A stretch of DNA of 64,000 nt. It comes from Arachnopeziza araneosa (Eukaryota > Ascomycota > Leotiomycetes > Helotiales > Arachnopezizaceae). Under the pieces are notes generated by a model that had not been told where the DNA came from, did not search any database, and saw nothing but the letters and a program-made list of their open reading frames with translations. Location of the stretch: positions 463,384 through 527,383 of the forward strand of contig QYAI01000006.1 in the NCBI GenBank assembly GCA_003988855.1, written 5' to 3'. This document shows, piece after piece, positions 1-11,630 of the stretch (positions are counted from its first letter, which is position 1; every line of letters starts with the position of its first letter). The position numbers and the translations under genes are program-made.

Positions 1-180
1 CATTGTCCATCCTGGACACTTAGAAGCAGTATGAGCAAAACCATATGCTGGTACAATACGATGCTGTCTATTATCATCCATTAGTAAATCGAACTCTTGG
101 ATATTAATTTCTATCTTTTTATTGCAAGACTGACATGGCCACCCGTGGCGTGGTACCTGGATCCTCAGCTCACTCACCAT
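1..180 (-). CDS. 5'-end of a protein gene cut by the window edge
   Basis: An open frame starts at an ATG (180-178) and runs 60 codons to the edge without a stop. The peptide contains a Cys-x2-Cys pair (PCQSC) and later a Cys-Pro-Gly-Trp (KCPGW), which hints at a small zinc-binding fold, but I do not recognise the family. The ATG lies only 48 bp downstream of the stop of the TilS-type gene on the same strand. That is tight for a separate fungal gene, so the true start may differ or an upstream exon may exist. Function unknown. Confidence 0.35.
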   Translation of the reverse strand, partial: MVSELRIQVPRHGWPCQSCNKKIEINIQEFDLLMDDNRQHRIVPAYGFAHTASKCPGWTM

Positions 181-228
181 ATTATTTTAGGCAAACCGAT
201 CTCAAAAGCAGTACCCTTACCAACCATT

Positions 229-2127
229 TCAGTCAATACTAAATGCCCTACTTCCTTCATCTATTTCTAGATCTGCCATGTACACTTTCTTGTATCTGAC
301 TTCCCATTTAACAACATCGCTAGGCAGTGTACCAAGACTAAGACTTGGCAACCCTAACACATTTTCACCGCCATTTTCATCACGAACAGTAACTATTGGT
401 AAAGTCCACCGTACCCCCCCAGGTGCTCTTTGTTTCAATATCTTTTCCAGGCTGGTCTTTCCATTTGATGTTAAGTTTGATAACTCCCTCTTATCATTCT
501 CCTGGAAAGGGCGGACTAAGACATCTCCAGTCCCTAGATTCTTAATGCGAATCCAGTAACGGCCATCATACATTTTCCATGAGGACCAATCACTACCAGT
601 TGGAGGGAAGCGAAGTATTAGTCTTTTGGTATCGCTTGAGCTATGAGGCTGCCTGGACAGAAACCACGGATTCTTGGGCCGTCTTCCTTGTTGAATTGAG
701 AGATTCAATGCACACGAGACAGACGGCATTCGTTGGAACAGAACACCACAAACTGTAAAAGATTTAGGCAGGCTTGTGGTATCATGCATGGCTTCAATTT
801 CGGAGAATATCTGAGCTACAGCACCATGAAGAGATGATAATTCAACTCTTTCTTCGGGACTGACAAGCATGATTATTCGAGCGAGTAGGTTTGCAGTCAG
901 TTTTCCAGTCTCAGATTTTGGCCTCATTGACGTATTACCATATTCTCTGAGATCTGGAAAGCTAAGTGCAAGAGTACCGGCGCCAGTATCGAAGGATATG
1001 ATGTTGCATTTAGCAAGCCAATATTTTGAGAGTCGAGACTCGATGTCTGCTTTCTCCGTCATTCCTCTTGTCATACTCAGTAGGCGGGGTTTGGCAAGGG
1101 CAGTAGGCAGTGAATAGTTATGTAATATATGCCTAATGGCATTTCTCTTGGTAATAGTAGGATTCTTATTTGTGTGGTCTTCGAACCATGGCATACTCGC
1201 GGCGTGGCAAGTCGATATCAAGCGTTCTTTACTGAAGCCCAGCAACGGCCTGTAGATTTTGATGCCGCCACTTTCCGAAAGCGGTTGATACCTGAGGTCA
1301 TATTCTCCTTGGGTAGGCTTGAAAGAATGGTGAGCTCCGCGGCTAACTTCAGCGTGCATCATCAATGGGCCATCTCTACCTCCACTCTCGTGAATTCCAT
1401 GTAAGCCATAACATTCAGGAATTGAAGTTTTAGGTTTGATACCCACAAGTCCGGCCATTCTGTGACCAGAGACTAATCTCATAATAATCGTTTCCACCTG
1501 ATCATCCTCATGATGGGCAAGAAGTAATGAATTGATGCCGGCATCTTTGCATGCTTTCCCGAGTAAACGAAATCGATATTTCCTAGCCAATGACTCGAAA
1601 TTGGGAGCGATACCTGGATTTTGAGAGGAAGGCCATTCGATTTTCAAAATCTTGGTTGGTATTCCTATGGCCAGATGAGTAGTTTTCCTCTAGCAGGGAG
1701 AAGGATTCGCACCTCGCTGTTCCAAGATGCCAGAAACGTTGGTAGCTTCGTCACCGCTGCCAGGTCTCATACCATGATCTACTACATAAGCTTGAAATCC
1801 GAGTTTTGAGGGACGATTGAAGGGCAGGGGCAGCCTTTCACTTGCCCCACCGGTATGAGCGAAACTGGTTTGCAAATGGGAGCAGAGAACAGCAAGCGCC
1901 ATAGAGTCTACTCCACCACTTATTGCTAATCCTATTTCACGAGTCAGTTTTCAGCCATCAACTTGTGGAAAAGGAGACAGGATACCGATCTTAAACTCCT
2001 TTTCCCCTTCAGCAGCTGTCAACTCGGGAACTCCCAAGATATTGCCCAAAGCATTTTGAAACTCGACAGCCTGAATGGGAAGATGTCGTGATGAGCTGAG
2101 ATTCCTAATCGCCCGGGCTGCCCCCAT
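229..2127 (-). CDS. tilS: tRNA(Ile)-lysidine synthetase (TilS-type PP-loop ATPase)
   Basis: Enzyme of the family that converts cytidine-34 of a tRNA-Ile to lysidine using ATP and lysine; in fungi probably mitochondrial (family knowledge). Exons on -: 2127-1986, 1931-1713, 1664-229, giving 598 aa. The start is the first ATG, directly preceded by an in-frame TGA. The PP-loop SGGVDSMAL is at residues 52-60, and the second family motif HHEDDQVET follows. Introns of 54 nt (1932-1985) and 48 nt (1665-1712) each remove an in-frame stop and restore family-like joins (KIGLAISGG, LEQRGIPTKILKIEW). The C-terminal half is divergent. The gene diverges from PET8 across 211 bp. A mitochondrial presequence is not obvious at this start. 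Splicing is inferred from signals and frame. Confidence 0.85.
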
Positions 2128-2338
2128 TCATACTGCAAACGAAATTTCTGCGGTGGGGAGGATATCTGAAGGCGGAGATTGTGTGAGGCGAGGCGAGGCG
2201 AGGCGCATCCAGGACAGAAGACATTTGAGCTCCGCTCCGCTCCACCACCTTCAGCACACGACCATGAAAGCCAGTCCTCAATGCAGGCTTCGGCCTCTGC
2301 AAGAATCATAGGTCAATAGCACCATTTTAGGCATCGAG
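2128..2338. promoter_or_regulatory. Shared promoter region of tilS and PET8
   Basis: 211 bp lie between the divergent start codons of the TilS-type gene and the SAM carrier. The stretch includes a short GGCGA tandem run (gaggcgaggcgaggcgaggc, about 2186-2205). No TATA box is obvious. Calling it a bidirectional promoter is inference from gene order. Confidence 0.5.
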
Positions 2339-3208
2339 ATGTCGACGCACGATCGGCCTGCAGCATTCTCTACCACTCTCCTCTCGGGGGCATTGGCCGG
2401 GACCACTGTCGACCTCTCTCTTTACCCTCTTGATACCCTTAAGACTCGACTACAATCTTCTACTGGCTTTCTTGCTTCTGGCGGGTTTACGGGCATTTAT
2501 CGTGGAGTTGGCAGTGCAATCATTGGGTCCGCGCCTGGGGCAGCTCTATTCTTTTGCACGTATGAATATTCCAAAAACTTCCTATCTACACGACGCCATG
2601 CAAAACACAGCACCGGGGGGGTTTCGGGAGAATGGTCTACACCCATTGAACATATGCTGGCAGCAAGTCTTGGAGAAATCGCAGCATGTGCTATTCGAGT
2701 GCCTACAGAGGTCGTGAAACAGAGAGCTCAGGCGGGGCAGTACCCTTCGTCTCTGCTGGCTCTGCAGGCGATTTTATCGCAGTATCGGACAATAGGCATA
2801 ATTGGAGTTTGGATGGCTATGTATCGAGGATGGTCGGTGACGATAATGAGAGAGGTACCATTCACAGTTATCCAATTCCCACTTTGGGAATCTATGAAGG
2901 AATACAGACGACGAACCTCTGGAAAGGAGAGTATTAGTGGTTTTGAAAGTGGACTTTTTGGTAGTGCAGCTGGTGCAATAGCTGCTGGCACTACAACGCC
3001 GTTAGATGTTCTGAAGACGAGGATGATGCTGGCTAAGGAAAAGACTGCGATGTTGTCACTACTAAAACAAATCCTGAGAGACAGTGGCCCAAGAGCTTTC
3101 TTCGCTGGGATCGGCCCACGTGTTCTTTGGATCAGTGCAGGCGGTGCTATATTCTTAGGCTCATACCAATGGGCGTTTAATACTCTCAATAAAGAAGGCG
3201 ATGCCTAA
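2339..3208 (+). CDS. PET8: Mitochondrial S-adenosylmethionine carrier (Pet8/SAMC)
   Basis: Inner-membrane SLC25-family carrier that imports cytosolic SAM into mitochondria in exchange for S-adenosylhomocysteine. The product is 289 aa, close to the yeast Pet8 length, and the gene has no intron. The three mitochondrial-carrier repeats are visible, each with its Px[DE]xx[KR] signature: YPLDTLKTR near residue 30, VPTEVVKQR near 125 and TPLDVLKTR near 220. The first repeat continues into a FTGIYRGVGSAIIGSAPGAA stretch typical of SAM carriers. Imported SAM feeds mitochondrial tRNA and protein methylation and lipoate/biotin synthesis. The neighbouring gene on the other strand is itself a tRNA-modification enzyme, which may be chance. 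Confidence 0.93.
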   Translation: MSTHDRPAAFSTTLLSGALAGTTVDLSLYPLDTLKTRLQSSTGFLASGGFTGIYRGVGSAIIGSAPGAALFFCTYEYSKNFLSTRRHAKHSTGGVSGEWSTPIEHMLAASLGEIAACAIRVPTEVVKQRAQAGQYPSSLLALQAILSQYRTIGIIGVWMAMYRGWSVTIMREVPFTVIQFPLWESMKEYRRRTSGKESISGFESGLFGSAAGAIAAGTTTPLDVLKTRMMLAKEKTAMLSLLKQILRDSGPRAFFAGIGPRVLWISAGGAIFLGSYQWAFNTLNKEGDA

Positions 3209-3478
3209 ACTTGACTAAATCGATAGATACATGTAGATGGCGTTATGACAGCGAATCTCCAGACTCTCTGTATTATATATAACATATAGCAACAATGAGA
3301 CTTCTGCAAATCGAGTTCACCTTGGAAGCTAGACTAATCTTAACCGTAGAGCATATCCACTAAACACTATAATCAAATAGCAGGGATTACATTCAAATGC
3401 TATCAGATTTCTGAACATACGATCTTGCTATCTACCATTAAATTGGCTATACATATAAAACATTCAATAAGTAGTGTA
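3209..3478. other. 3' intergenic stretch between convergent genes
   Basis: 270 bp separate the convergent ends of PET8 and the WDR48-type gene. The DNA is AT-rich with TATATATAACATATA-like sequence typical of fungal 3' ends. No gene seen. Confidence 0.5.
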
Positions 3479-6400
3479 TCAAGATGCCGATTGGTTTTCT
3501 TGAGCTGTCGCCGGGGGTGCAACAGAACCAGTAGGTGGCAGCTTCTCATGCAAGATTGGTTTTTTACCATTACTCTTATAGTACAACATGACATCCGCTC
3601 CGCCTTTCCAAACGTGGGCACGAAGTGTTGCAAGGGTCATTGATGAAGACAATTTCTAAGTTTGTTAGAACTGTAGAAGAGGATAGATTTTGTCTTACCT
3701 GATCATAACAAAACAATTCAAGATACTCTTCCGGGCGCAAAGCATTAGGATCTGGAGTCTCAGGAGCTGGCTCTATACGCTCTGCGACATAAGCCAATAT
3801 CTTCTTCACCCGAAGCATTCTGTTAGCATTCAAACGGGAGTTTCCATCTGCACCAGCGATGCTTGGAAGCAAGTCCTGCCAGGGTTGCAAAACAAATGAA
3901 ACTTTGACTGGCTCCTTTAGAGGTATTTTGTTCTAGCAAAAGTATAAGCTTCATCTGCATGGGGGATAGTTCAATCTTACTCTTAATAGAAGGTCTCCTA
4001 ACCACATTGGCGCCCTCTCCTCGACCAGTGTTGCATCCTCGCCAATAGTTCCGACCGTGCCTCTGTACAGGTCTGCACTTCCACCGGATGTTTCTTCCTG
4101 GATGATTACAGTCGTCAAAGATGGAGGCTTCAGAACTGGGGTCTCATTCGGCAAACTGGGTGTGATCCCACTCTCGACCTGCTGATGTGGATTCTCAAGC
4201 AGAGATTTTTCATACTCCATCCTGATCTTCTGAACGATCCCAAAGAAATTATTGTCAACTTCCTTCTCTTTATCGCCATTCTCTGATGTCTCAGAACCAT
4301 CCTCGGTTTTCTCGTCCACTACAACGGGCTTCTCGGTATTGGAAGAAGCTGAGCGACCGAGTTTCTTGGTTCCAAAAGACATCCCCATACGGAACTTCTT
4401 TCCAAAAATTGTATTACCATCTTTAGAATTAGTCTCCTTGTCGGCATCCGTTGGAGACTTGGGGGGCTTTTCATCACTAGGTAATTCGCTAGGTGTAGCT
4501 ACTGGTTTATTATTGTTGTCTGTTGTGACAGAGGCGCTTGAAAAGTAATCTCCAGGTCTATCAATAGATGTACGGCTCGCCTGAGATGCACGTTTATCGA
4601 GAGTGGCACCGTCTTCAGGGACACCAGGAAGGTGATTAAGTGGGGCTGGAGTCGCGACACCAATCCCCATGCCTGGGGTCATAGGATAAGATATGCCATT
4701 GGCTCGCGGCGTGGTAGCCGGGTTATCCAGCCAGCTTGCTGTGCCTGAAGAAGGTATTTGAATGGAGGTTGGTGCATTTGCACGTTGCCCACCTTTGGAG
4801 ATGTTATGATTAAATTCCTTTCGGAATTCTTCGTCTCTCTTTATCATCTCGTCAATCAAATTCGAAAAAATGTGGCGAAGGATCCATTTCCCGAGATTGA
4901 CTTAAAATTATTAACCCACTATATGGATGTATCAAAATAATAAGGTGGCTACACTTACTTCGCTGGTCTTCTCGAAATTCGACAGGCTCCTCTAACTCAA
5001 GCTCATCTGCATACATCTCAGCATCGAAGCAGTTGTATTCCTCAAGAACGACAGCAAGTCGTCCCGTCCGTGTATCGATCGAGCACCAGGGCGCAACTGC
5101 CTCCATAGTGTTGACTTGGGGTTCCACATCTTCTAGATGTCGTTTTCCAAAAGATCTAATGGGAATACACTTCTCATGTTAGACGAGTGAGAGTTCGGCC
5201 AAGTAACTCACTTTTAGCAGATCCCAAAGCAAAACATCGCCCGCCGTGTCTAGTGTGAGCACTCTGCGTCTGTCATTTAGAAGTTTGTGTTTAACTAGGC
5301 CATGCTGGCCTTCAATGGTCTCCTCTGGCAAAGCGTAGATTGGGACGATTATGCCAATATCTGGGTCTAAAATTTCGGAACCTTTTCTTGTACCACTCAA
5401 AGTTGAATATGTTGTTGTCACATCTGAATCTCTAGCTACTGTTGTTGGGAAACTTGCGGTATTCGATATCCTTAATACTGATTGCGCTGGTATTTCCTTT
5501 CTCGTATGACTAATTGACGTAGGTGGAGATAATGGTTTAGGTCTTGAGGCTGCACTTGAAGCTCGATGGTGTCTATAAGCTTCAGGTAGTTGTATGTCTG
5601 CCCCAGTATCAACATTTGCCCAGCGATTGATAGATGAGCTAGATGTCGCAGTCCAGATATAATCTCCGTAGGCAATAACTTTCAGAACCCCATCATTCTC
5701 TTGGGCAACAGCTAAGGACAACCCATCATCTAACTCTCCCAACGTGCCACGAACATCAGTCTTGACGACGAGTCCTGATCGATCACTACTGTAAAAGATT
5801 CCTAGATCAGGGTCATCAGAGTACAGTGACCAGACGCTATCATTATGCATTGTTAGAGTATGCATGCATCGCCCTGCTGTCACGCTCCAGACTTTGACAG
5901 TTTGGTCGGAGCTGGCTGTCATAATTGTATCTCCCGTCTCGTTTATGAGGATATCTCTGATATTGTCTGTATGACCAACAAACTTTGTTATTCTCGTCCC
6001 AGAGCGTGCGTCCCAGAGTCGAACGATTGATTCTGGACCACCACTGGCGAGTATACTTCGGCTAGCACTGAGAGCATAGACTGACCCTTTCTCACTCTTC
6101 TCTTCGTCCCCAACCTCTATCTCAAGTTTCTTCCCAGCGCCGTTAAGATCCCAAAGACAAATACGCCTGTCTAATCCACCGGATGCTACCCAATCCGCCT
6201 GGGAACCTGGTGATGCGAGACATTTGACATAATCGGCATGTTGCCCAATTGTTTGCGGGGCTTCAGACTGATTAGACAAAGGCCGCCACACTCTAACAGT
6301 CAAATCGGAAGATGCAGATACCAAAGCCGTATTCTGTTGTGCCAGAACAATATCATTGACCCAGTGTGTGTGTGCTTGTGTCTGTGCTCGGAAAGTCGTA

Positions 6401-6768
6401 GACGTTTTCTTGGAGCTCGAGTCGATTGGTGGATCGTCAGGAGAATCAAATGGATTCTCGGACGGTTCTGAAGATTTCAAGTCGAGGTGCAAGTCCCATG
6501 CGCATATTGCACCATCCCTCCCTCCTGAATAACTGCACGATAGTCAGCTCTGGTATCCATCTGAAGCTAGCCTCACTATCCTCGTGCCACGGTGCTTTAC
6601 TCACAGGATCGATTGGTCGCTGTCGACAGCAAGGCCGTTTACTCCTAATCTATGACCTCCCGGTGAGTTTGCAAGCGGGAGGACTGGAATACATCAGCAA
6701 AGAACGTTAGCTGGACTTCATTGGGACTAACCATAGCTGATCCTCTGCCTAGCCTTCTTGTTGGCCAT
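3479..6768 (-). CDS. bun107: WD40 deubiquitinase activator (WDR48/UAF1, S. pombe Bun107 type)
   Basis: Scaffold that binds and activates USP1/USP12/46-type deubiquitinases (family knowledge). Seven exons on -: 6768-6732, 6683-6605, 6532-5212, 5169-4959, 4900-3981, 3932-3699, 3655-3479, giving 992 aa. The start MANKKARQRISYVLP and the first repeat (GGRDGAICAWDLHLDLK) match the family N-terminus. WD repeats run to about residue 370, ending WDLLK/CIPIRSFGKRHLED. Then come the conserved block APWCSIDTRTGRLAVVLEE and NLGKWILRHIFSNLIDEMIK. A Ser/Pro-rich linker follows, then the C-terminal domain (MWLGDLLL, KEPVKVSFVLQPWQDLLPSI, EYLELFCYDQ, TLATLRAHVWKGGADVMLYY). Introns of 48, 72, 42, 58, 48 and 43 nt were fixed by these conserved joins. 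The next gene upstream is a SUMO protease on the same strand. Confidence 0.92.
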
Positions 6769-7316
6769 TTGACCCACCACTCTCGCCAATCAGAGTAGTC
6801 TGGAAGAAATCATACAGAGACAGCGAGATAAAAACGCTGGTCGCAGAAGATAGGGTGTCCGAGATGTCGCGGGGGACTAAGATAAATGATGAGGAGAGGG
6901 GGGAGGTGATCGGCCCAGGGCTGGAAACGGCGCTTCCCCACAAACAGACTGACAGCTTTAGCCGCAGGAGGTAAAGGCCAAATGGAAACCGATCAGCAGC
7001 ATGGGAGAATCGTGTCTGTTTTTTGACAGGTTTAATTATTGGGCTATGATGGGAAGTCAATATTTGGCCCAAACATCGAAAGATAAACTAGCCTAGCCAA
7101 GCCAGCCGTCTTTCACATTCGCACTGAAGTAAGATGTGAACCACGCGATTCGAGGAAAGTGCCATTTAGAGCTTCTCGTTTATTTGACTCTCGTATATTT
7201 TTCGACCTCTCACAATCTTCACAGTGTGTAGGAAAAACAATTGGGTATCTTTTGCTCCAGCCTTCCAGTACGCCGAAACCAACTATTCTAAGCCCTTAAC
7301 TCCTGTAGAAAATAGA
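6769..7316. other. Intergenic, upstream of bun107
   Basis: 548 bp between the start of the WDR48-type gene and the stop of the SUMO protease, both on -. No coding sequence seen. It should hold the promoter of the WDR48-type gene and the terminator of the SUMO protease. Confidence 0.5.
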
Positions 7317-9036
7317 TTATGGACGAAGCAGCTCGCGTCCTTCTTTCCATGCGAAGTCCCCTTTGAATCCCCTATTTATCAGCACAGCTGCTATATTTCG
7401 CCGCTGCATCGTCATATCTCTCTCCTGATAACTTGTAGTATCAAATCCCGTGGCAATGCAAAATGCATTTGTACAGACAAACACTCCACAATCGTGACCA
7501 TTGGTTTGACGAGCGCACACGGTATTCGGCTCACTCCACTCATTGGCGACATAGGCTTTGCCAAGCTGAAATTCAAGCCATGCGCGCATATATCTAGCAA
7601 AGGTAATGAAATTCGCAGGATTCCCGCTCATGCTATCAAAGTACTCAATTGTCTTCGCGATCGGGCGAACGACTCCTATTGTCCAGTGGCTGCGGCTGCA
7701 GATGGGAACAAATATTGAATCAACTTCCAATAGAGAAGTACCTGGGGCCTTTTTCCTCTTCATCAGGCGCTCGGTGCTGCTTACACCTTTGCTCCTGAGA
7801 TTTTCGTAAAAGAAACTATTATGGGCGATGAACTTCGGAACCGATGACAATTTTTCGCCAAGAAGCTCTGCTTGCTTTGCGGCGGCTTCGTTGGCAGCAA
7901 CCACAACCCACTCAATATACGTATTGATGATCTCATCGTTAAGCCAACCAAGAGGGCCTAATAGCGTATTGAAGTCTTTAACCCTAAGTTCGGTACCTCC
8001 CAAGGCCGTTGTAATTATCGCAAGATTGTTCTTCCCAGTTGCACTGACAACAACTTGCGCCCAATCTGTGGATAGATCTTGAATAAGGCGACCAGGAGGA
8101 AATCTACGCGACAACCTTGCTTGTCGCACTCTTCTGATACTCTCGGCTTTTTTCTTTCTCTCTCTCTCTTCCCTCAGTCTTATACTCTCGACTGATTTAA
8201 GTTGCGATCTAGATAAGTCAGACTTCTTGTCTTCCTTGAGCAATCTTTCCATTCGTTCATGTACTAATTCCTTAGAGCCAGACCGATGCAATGACCCAGG
8301 TTTTATCTCGGAAGTCGACTCTTTAATATCATCGCCCTCGATACGCCGCGTCCATGATTTAGATCCTCGTAGTTCTTGTGCTTCTGTTGGAGAGGTTGGT
8401 TTTTGTCTGGTGGGTGACTCCGAAGAACCGGAATGTCTTCGGTTTGATGTTTGATCATTTTTGCTGTCCCTTCTCGGCGACACTGGTGTCAGAGGCCTGT
8501 CCTTCGGCTTTGGGCTTAGTATTCGATTTCTTGGTGACCAAAGACTATCCAGTAGCTCTCGGGCTTCTCTTTCGTCCCTGCAATTCTGAAGAGCTGTCCA
8601 GTCCTTATCATCATTCCTACCTCCGTCTAGTGAAGACCTGGATAGCTCTGTTTTTAATTGTCGCTCATTCTTTCTTCGCCGCTTAAGGTAGGTTTGATGG
8701 TCTGAGGATCTCAACGTGTCTTTAGCACTCTCTATAATCTTGTTAGTAGATATGCTTTAGCAACTATCAGCAGACATGCCTGTTGTCAAATCGCCTTCTG
8801 ATCTTGTGGATGAAGATTGGTCTGGCGCAGGCGATCTGAAATAATTAGACCAGGCCATCGTCGCGCGGCGGCGAAGCCATCCGAGTACAGTCATGGCAGA
8901 TGGCCGTTGGTATAACTAGATAGTAAATTAGGTACAATAATTTTTCTAGCATAAATCAAAATACCTCTGGTTGTTTTATCACGACAGTATCTTCACGCGT
9001 TAACTGCACGGAAGGTTTTCGCTTGGGGTTGGTCAT
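7317..9036 (-). CDS. ulp1: SUMO protease, Ulp1 family (peptidase C48)
   Basis: Cysteine protease that matures SUMO and removes it from substrates, usually at the nuclear envelope. Exons on -: 9036-8965, 8915-8780, 8731-7317, giving 540 aa. The N-terminal half is basic, Ser/Arg-rich and low-complexity, with a coiled-coil-like REERERKKKAESIRRVRQ stretch. The catalytic domain covers about residues 310-540: GWLNDEIINTYIEW, His418 in SHWTIG, Asp435 in YFDSM, and Cys484 in QTNGHDCGVF. The catalytic triad and oxyanion Gln are present. Intron 1 (8916-8964) is ordinary. Intron 2 (8732-8779) has a GC donor (GCATGT), an ideal TACTAAC branch site and a TAG end; only this choice keeps the frame. ULP1 rather than ULP2 is judged from the C-terminal catalytic domain and length. 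Confidence 0.9.
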
Positions 9037-9554
9037 TTCGAGGAATAGACCGCGCAGAAGAAAATAATGGTTGATTTTGACATTGAGTGGTTTGTGAGGA
9101 AGCGCGGGGTGTGGTTAAGTCATGAGCACAAGACACAAAGAGCAAGGCGCTCTTGGTGTTGATGAAATTGAAGGCTGAAAGGGATCAAAGTCGGGGTGGT
9201 GCTAGCGCCCCGCTTGCAGTATGATGTGCATTCTTCACCCTACAGTAATCCAGGAACTCGACTTTGAAAGACAGGCCCAAAAGCATCAGTACGCAACCGA
9301 AACTCTAGACACTTGTTAGCGTCCACTTAGGTCTACGGACTTATAAAAGCTGAAAACAGGTAGTATGGGTTGAATGATCAGCAAATACTAGTCAACATGA
9401 GTAGCTAAATGTTTAGATATTGATTTAACGCAGTCCAGACCAGTCATCTAAATTACAGCCGATTCAACTTATGCTTATTCAAGTCATGTCAGCTACTCTC
9501 AGCGAACGAGCCACCTTCTCCTCAATAATGACCCTTAGATGGCCAGGCAAACAC
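9037..9554. other. Intergenic, upstream of ulp1
   Basis: 518 bp between two genes on -. No ORF with recognisable content. Probably the ulp1 promoter and the 3' region of the monooxygenase. Confidence 0.5.
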
Positions 9555-11630
9555 TTATAACTGCGCTCTAGCCTCACCCAGTTTCTTATTGCAGAACGCT
9601 GAGAAATACTCATTCAGCGCATCCACTGTTCCAGTCCCACTGACTAGACTAACTACGAGACCAACATATCCGTCCGGCCTTACAACAACAACTCCGCCAA
9701 ATTCTGGGTCTAACCCCATCTTAGCATGTGCGGCAGCTGATGCATCAGGGACACGGTGGTCCCAAATATCATCAGCATATACATGGTCTCGGTACCTCGA
9801 TAAAACTTGTGGAACATCCCTTGAGATCTCTATATCGCTTCGCTTAGTAGCAAAAACGGTGCAAAAAGTAAAAAAGTAGCTGTGAGGGTTGTGTCGTTCG
9901 TGATGGGAGACCTTATCAGCATCGGAGCGAGTGTAAGAAGCCAGAAAAGAGTTGCTCTTCTTAATACCGCGATCAAAGTCTTTGAGGGACTGTTTTGTTG
10001 ATGACGGCTTGCCAGCAAACACATATACCCTGAAGGACCCATTCAGAGGGATTTCTTGCTCGAGGTGTACGACATTTGCATCAACCACTCTGGTGACATT
10101 AGAATTGATAAGAATCCGTCCGGTCCGCAGTTTGGTTCCCTTTGGATTTATGAAATGAGATTGAGCAGGGTGCGAAGGAGACCAGTTCAGGGCATTGGCA
10201 TTGTATGCCACACCGTAGCCACTAGTGAATTCACAGGACTCTTTAAAGGTTTTTATAAACTGATTTTCCTCCTCTTCATCATGCTGTAAAGTCTTGTGGG
10301 CCGTCGCCGCCGCAACATCGTGTGCTGCTGGTGGTCGTTGAGAGAAGAGAGCTGCATACTTGGCGTCGAAGTTAAGGAGGTTCTCAGCTACCAACTTACG
10401 TTCAGGTTCATAAGATTGAAGAAGTGATCTGTCGGCAAAGCCAGCTTCAACATGGTGAATCTTCCATGCCAGATTTAATGCATCAAGAAAGGCAGTGTTC
10501 ATTCCCTGACCAGCTTTTGGCTGTCGTTCAAATTAGTTAAATTTACACAGTCCTAGCAGTTCAACTTACGCTGTGAGTATGGCAAGCATCACCGCCCATG
10601 AAGACACGATGATCGAGTGTGTACTTGTCGGCAATACCTTGGCCAATGGGGTATACAGAGTACCATTCGACTCTTTCCCATTCGAGATTGTAAGGTTGCA
10701 GTATCCGTTTAGCAGAACTTTGAACTTCTTCTTCTGTGGCGCTCTTTCGGGGGTGCCAATCTTTGTCTGTAGAAGATGCGATTTGAATATAAAGCCGCAC
10801 CATGTTATCCTCGCGAGGAATGACCATAATAGATCCGTGTTCCGAATGTATGGTGCATTTCATCTACAAGTTGTTAGCAGAAGCGTCACGATCCTGGCCA
10901 ACGTAGGTACCTTGATATCAGGGAAGTCGGTCTTCACTACACCATCCATAACACCCCAGACATGCGCAATTGGATCCTTGTGCTTGATTCCAATTTTAAG
11001 TTGATCTCTTACAAACGACCTCGCACCTTCGCCACTAAAGAGGTATTTGGCTCTCACAGTTTCCTTTGCTTTGCCATCAATATGCTCTAAATTAACTTCA
11101 ACGGGATAGACAGGATCCAATGTTCCATCCGTTTTGAAACCTGTAATCGTCCAGGGTCGCTGAACAGTCGTCCCATACTTCGCCATATCGTCAATGAAAA
11201 CCCTCTCAATAAGACCTTGATGGAGCAGTGTTGTGAATGGGTATCTCGCATCAATGAAGCTAGGACAACTAGCCCAGGTTCCGGTTCTGTGTATTCCTTC
11301 GCCTATTAACTTCGGATCCCAAAAAGCAACTTCGTAGACCTTGGCTGGTTCATGCGCCATGATAGCTGGCTTCAAACCCATATTCTTTAAAAGATCTAGG
11401 GACCGAGGTTGAATACCATCTGCACGGCCAGTCTTCGTAGGCTCTGGTCGGTTGTCGATGTGCTTAATCTTGTATCCCCAACGTGCCAGACAAGTCGAGA
11501 GCAGCAATCCTACAGGCCCTGCACCAACAATGACAATGTCATACTTGCTCGGGGTATCAGTCTTGCCTCCCACCCGCTTGCGCGGTGTCATGCTGCTATC
11601 CATAGTGGTATAGCTCTGAGGTTCTCCCAA
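9555..11630 (-). CDS. FAD-dependent aromatic monooxygenase (phenol 2-monooxygenase type)
   Basis: Class A flavoprotein hydroxylase of the PheA/TfdB family. It adds one oxygen atom of O2 to a phenolic ring using NAD(P)H; the substrate here is unknown. Exons on -: 11630-10911, 10863-10570, 10520-9555, giving 659 aa. The FAD-binding VGAGPVG lies at residues 35-41. The second FAD motif, [20 protein letters not shown] around 329-348, is completed by splicing over intron 2 (10521-10569). Intron 1 (10864-10910) has a CTAAC branch site. The C-terminal third looks like the thioredoxin-like domain of phenol hydroxylases (FRVYVFAGK, later GGVVVVRPDGYVGLVV). A second possible start lies at 11603. No other catabolic genes flank it, so a pathway cannot be named. 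Confidence 0.88.

Noticed and set aside
1665..1985. Two in-frame stop codons in the TilS-type gene suggesting a pseudogene or RIP damage
   Set aside because: Both stops fall inside 54-nt and 48-nt stretches with donor and acceptor signals. Removing them keeps the frame and restores conserved motifs, so they are introns.
7224..7718. 164-residue ORF on + as a gene
   Set aside because: It runs antisense to the catalytic domain of the SUMO protease, which is clearly the coding strand.
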